A DNA stretch of 5,453 bases from Chitinophagaceae bacterium (GTDB lineage Bacteria > Bacteroidota > Bacteroidia > Chitinophagales > Chitinophagaceae), in contig CANFLJ010000150.1 of NCBI GenBank assembly GCA_947447815.1, forward strand, positions 1 to 5,453, read 5' to 3'. A program made the translations under genes and the position numbers. The notes beneath the pieces are model-generated. The model ran no database searches. It was not told the DNA's origin and saw only the letters and a program-made list of their open reading frames with translations. This document shows positions 4,779 through 5,453 of this stretch, piece after piece. How positions within the stretch are numbered: the stretch's first letter is position 1; every line of letters starts with the position of its first letter.

Positions 4779-5453
4779 TGGGGCAAGTTTTCTTTCGTCT
4801 CTTGTACCTGCGTATAATTCATATTCCAATAATCTGCAATCTATTGTACTGGTGTAGAATTCTATTCTTCTTTTGGCTTTAAGTCCAATCTTTTTTGCTA
4901 ACTCCAAATTGCCGGTAAAGATGTAACCAAACATTCCGCCGCAGCGTTGTTTCATAAAGTCGCCAATACGCTTGTAGGTTCCTTCCAGTTCATCAATTTC
5001 TCCCAGTCGTTCGCCATATTCAGGATTCATGAATACTACGCCTTTATCTGTGTCGGGAATAGGCGTAAGGGCAAAGTCGCAAACGGAGAAGGAAATCAGA
5101 TTAACTACCCCTGCGGCTATTGCATTCTTCTTTGCATTTTCGATAGCTTTCAGATCGTAATCTGAAGCAAATATCTTTAAGTTGGGGACTTCTATAATTT
5201 GTTGTTCCAGTAAGGCATCTTCGGTTTGATATATTGATTCATCATAACCTTCCAAGTGCATAAATGCCCAGTTGGTTCGGAATAGTCCTGGTCTTCTGTT
5301 TGTAGCTATTAAAGCAGCTTCTATGGCAATAGTTCCTGAGCCACACATCGGATTGATAAAAGGAGAAATTCTATCCCACTGAGAAGCATAAATGGTAGCC
5401 GCTGCCAGTGATTCCAGCATTGGTGCCAAGCCTGGTATTTTACGATAACCATG
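4767..5453 (-). CDS. rlmL: RlmL-like class I SAM-dependent rRNA methyltransferase, C-terminal part
   Basis: This enzyme probably methylates a guanine N2 in 23S rRNA (the RlmL reaction is G2445), using S-adenosylmethionine in the cytoplasm. The frame remains open to base 5453 (HGYRKIPGLAPMLESLAAA...), so the ATG and TTG codons near 5420-5429 are internal and the N-terminal half, expected to hold a THUMP domain, is beyond the right edge; 228 residues are visible. Seen are the HGYRKIPGLAPM entry segment, SAM motif I NPMCGSGTIAIEAA (34-47), an acidic ribose-binding strand ASDYD (96-100) followed by KKNAIAAGV, and motif IV MNPEYGERLGE (142-152). The C-terminus (IFTGNLELAKKIGLKAKRR...IDCRLLEYELY) is typical of the Bacteroidota group. 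Motif IV has NPEY where most N2-guanine methyltransferases have NPPY. The exact target is inferred from similarity to RlmL and not shown. There is no RlmK-like extension: the protein ends after the methyltransferase fold, unlike the E. coli RlmKL fusion. Confidence 0.88.
   Translation of the reverse strand, partial: HGYRKIPGLAPMLESLAAATIYASQWDRISPFINPMCGSGTIAIEAALIATNRRPGLFRTNWAFMHLEGYDESIYQTEDALLEQQIIEVPNLKIFASDYDLKAIENAKKNAIAAGVVNLISFSVCDFALTPIPDTDKGVVFMNPEYGERLGEIDELEGTYKRIGDFMKQRCGGMFGYIFTGNLELAKKIGLKAKRRIEFYTSTIDCRLLEYELYAGTRDERKLAPIAD

Noticed and set aside
5421..5429. ATG/TTG near 5420-5429 as the start of the methyltransferase
   Set aside because: The frame continues upstream to the window edge with conserved family sequence (HGYRKIPGLAPM), so this is a truncated view and not a short gene.

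Overview
The window is chromosomal DNA of an AT-rich member of the Bacteroidota, most likely a Chitinophagaceae-like or Sphingobacteriales-like bacterium. This is an inference from protein style (a free-standing group-1 P5C dehydrogenase, a Bacteroidota-type RlmL-like methyltransferase, a J-domain plus KTSC protein), from low GC, from the absence of convincing Shine-Dalgarno sequences, and from promoter-like sites close to TAnnTTTG. Nothing points to a phage, plasmid, transposon or CRISPR locus.

Layout, left to right: (1) 1-1233 (+), the 3' part of a TolC-family outer-membrane efflux gene that is already open at base 1. (2) 1234-1440, an intergenic stretch with an A-rich tract, a strong bidirectional hairpin terminator and an AT-rich composite repeat. 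(3) 1441-2172 (-), phenylalanine 4-hydroxylase. (4) 2173-2383, a possible phhA promoter, a 16-bp GAAA-capped terminator for pruA, and a second copy of the A-rich 13-mer. (5) 2384-4015 (-), L-glutamate gamma-semialdehyde (P5C) dehydrogenase. (6) 4016-4218, a divergent intergenic region with a 9-bp inverted repeat and a promoter-like site almost touching the next start codon. (7) 4219-4662 (+), a small J-domain/KTSC fusion protein. (8) 4663-4766, heptamer repeats, a terminator and a second copy of the composite repeat. (9) 4767-5453 (-), the 3' part of an RlmL-like 23S rRNA methyltransferase, running off the right edge.

Functionally this is mostly housekeeping. phhA and pruA are both amino-acid catabolic genes (Phe to Tyr; proline or ornithine-derived P5C to glutamate) and lie in the same direction, but a terminator and a candidate promoter between them suggest separate transcription. 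The efflux gene probably ends an export operon whose other members lie to the left.

The most unusual signal is not a gene. Every one of the five stop codons is abutted, or within about 5 nt followed, by a short AT-rich repeat, in three families: TAAAAAGTAAAAA (after tolC-like and pruA), a composite of GTATTCTGTATT plus four 8-nt units (after phhA and the rlmL-like gene, same order and orientation), and CGTTYAA heptamers (after the J-KTSC gene). No new defence or biosynthetic system is visible.
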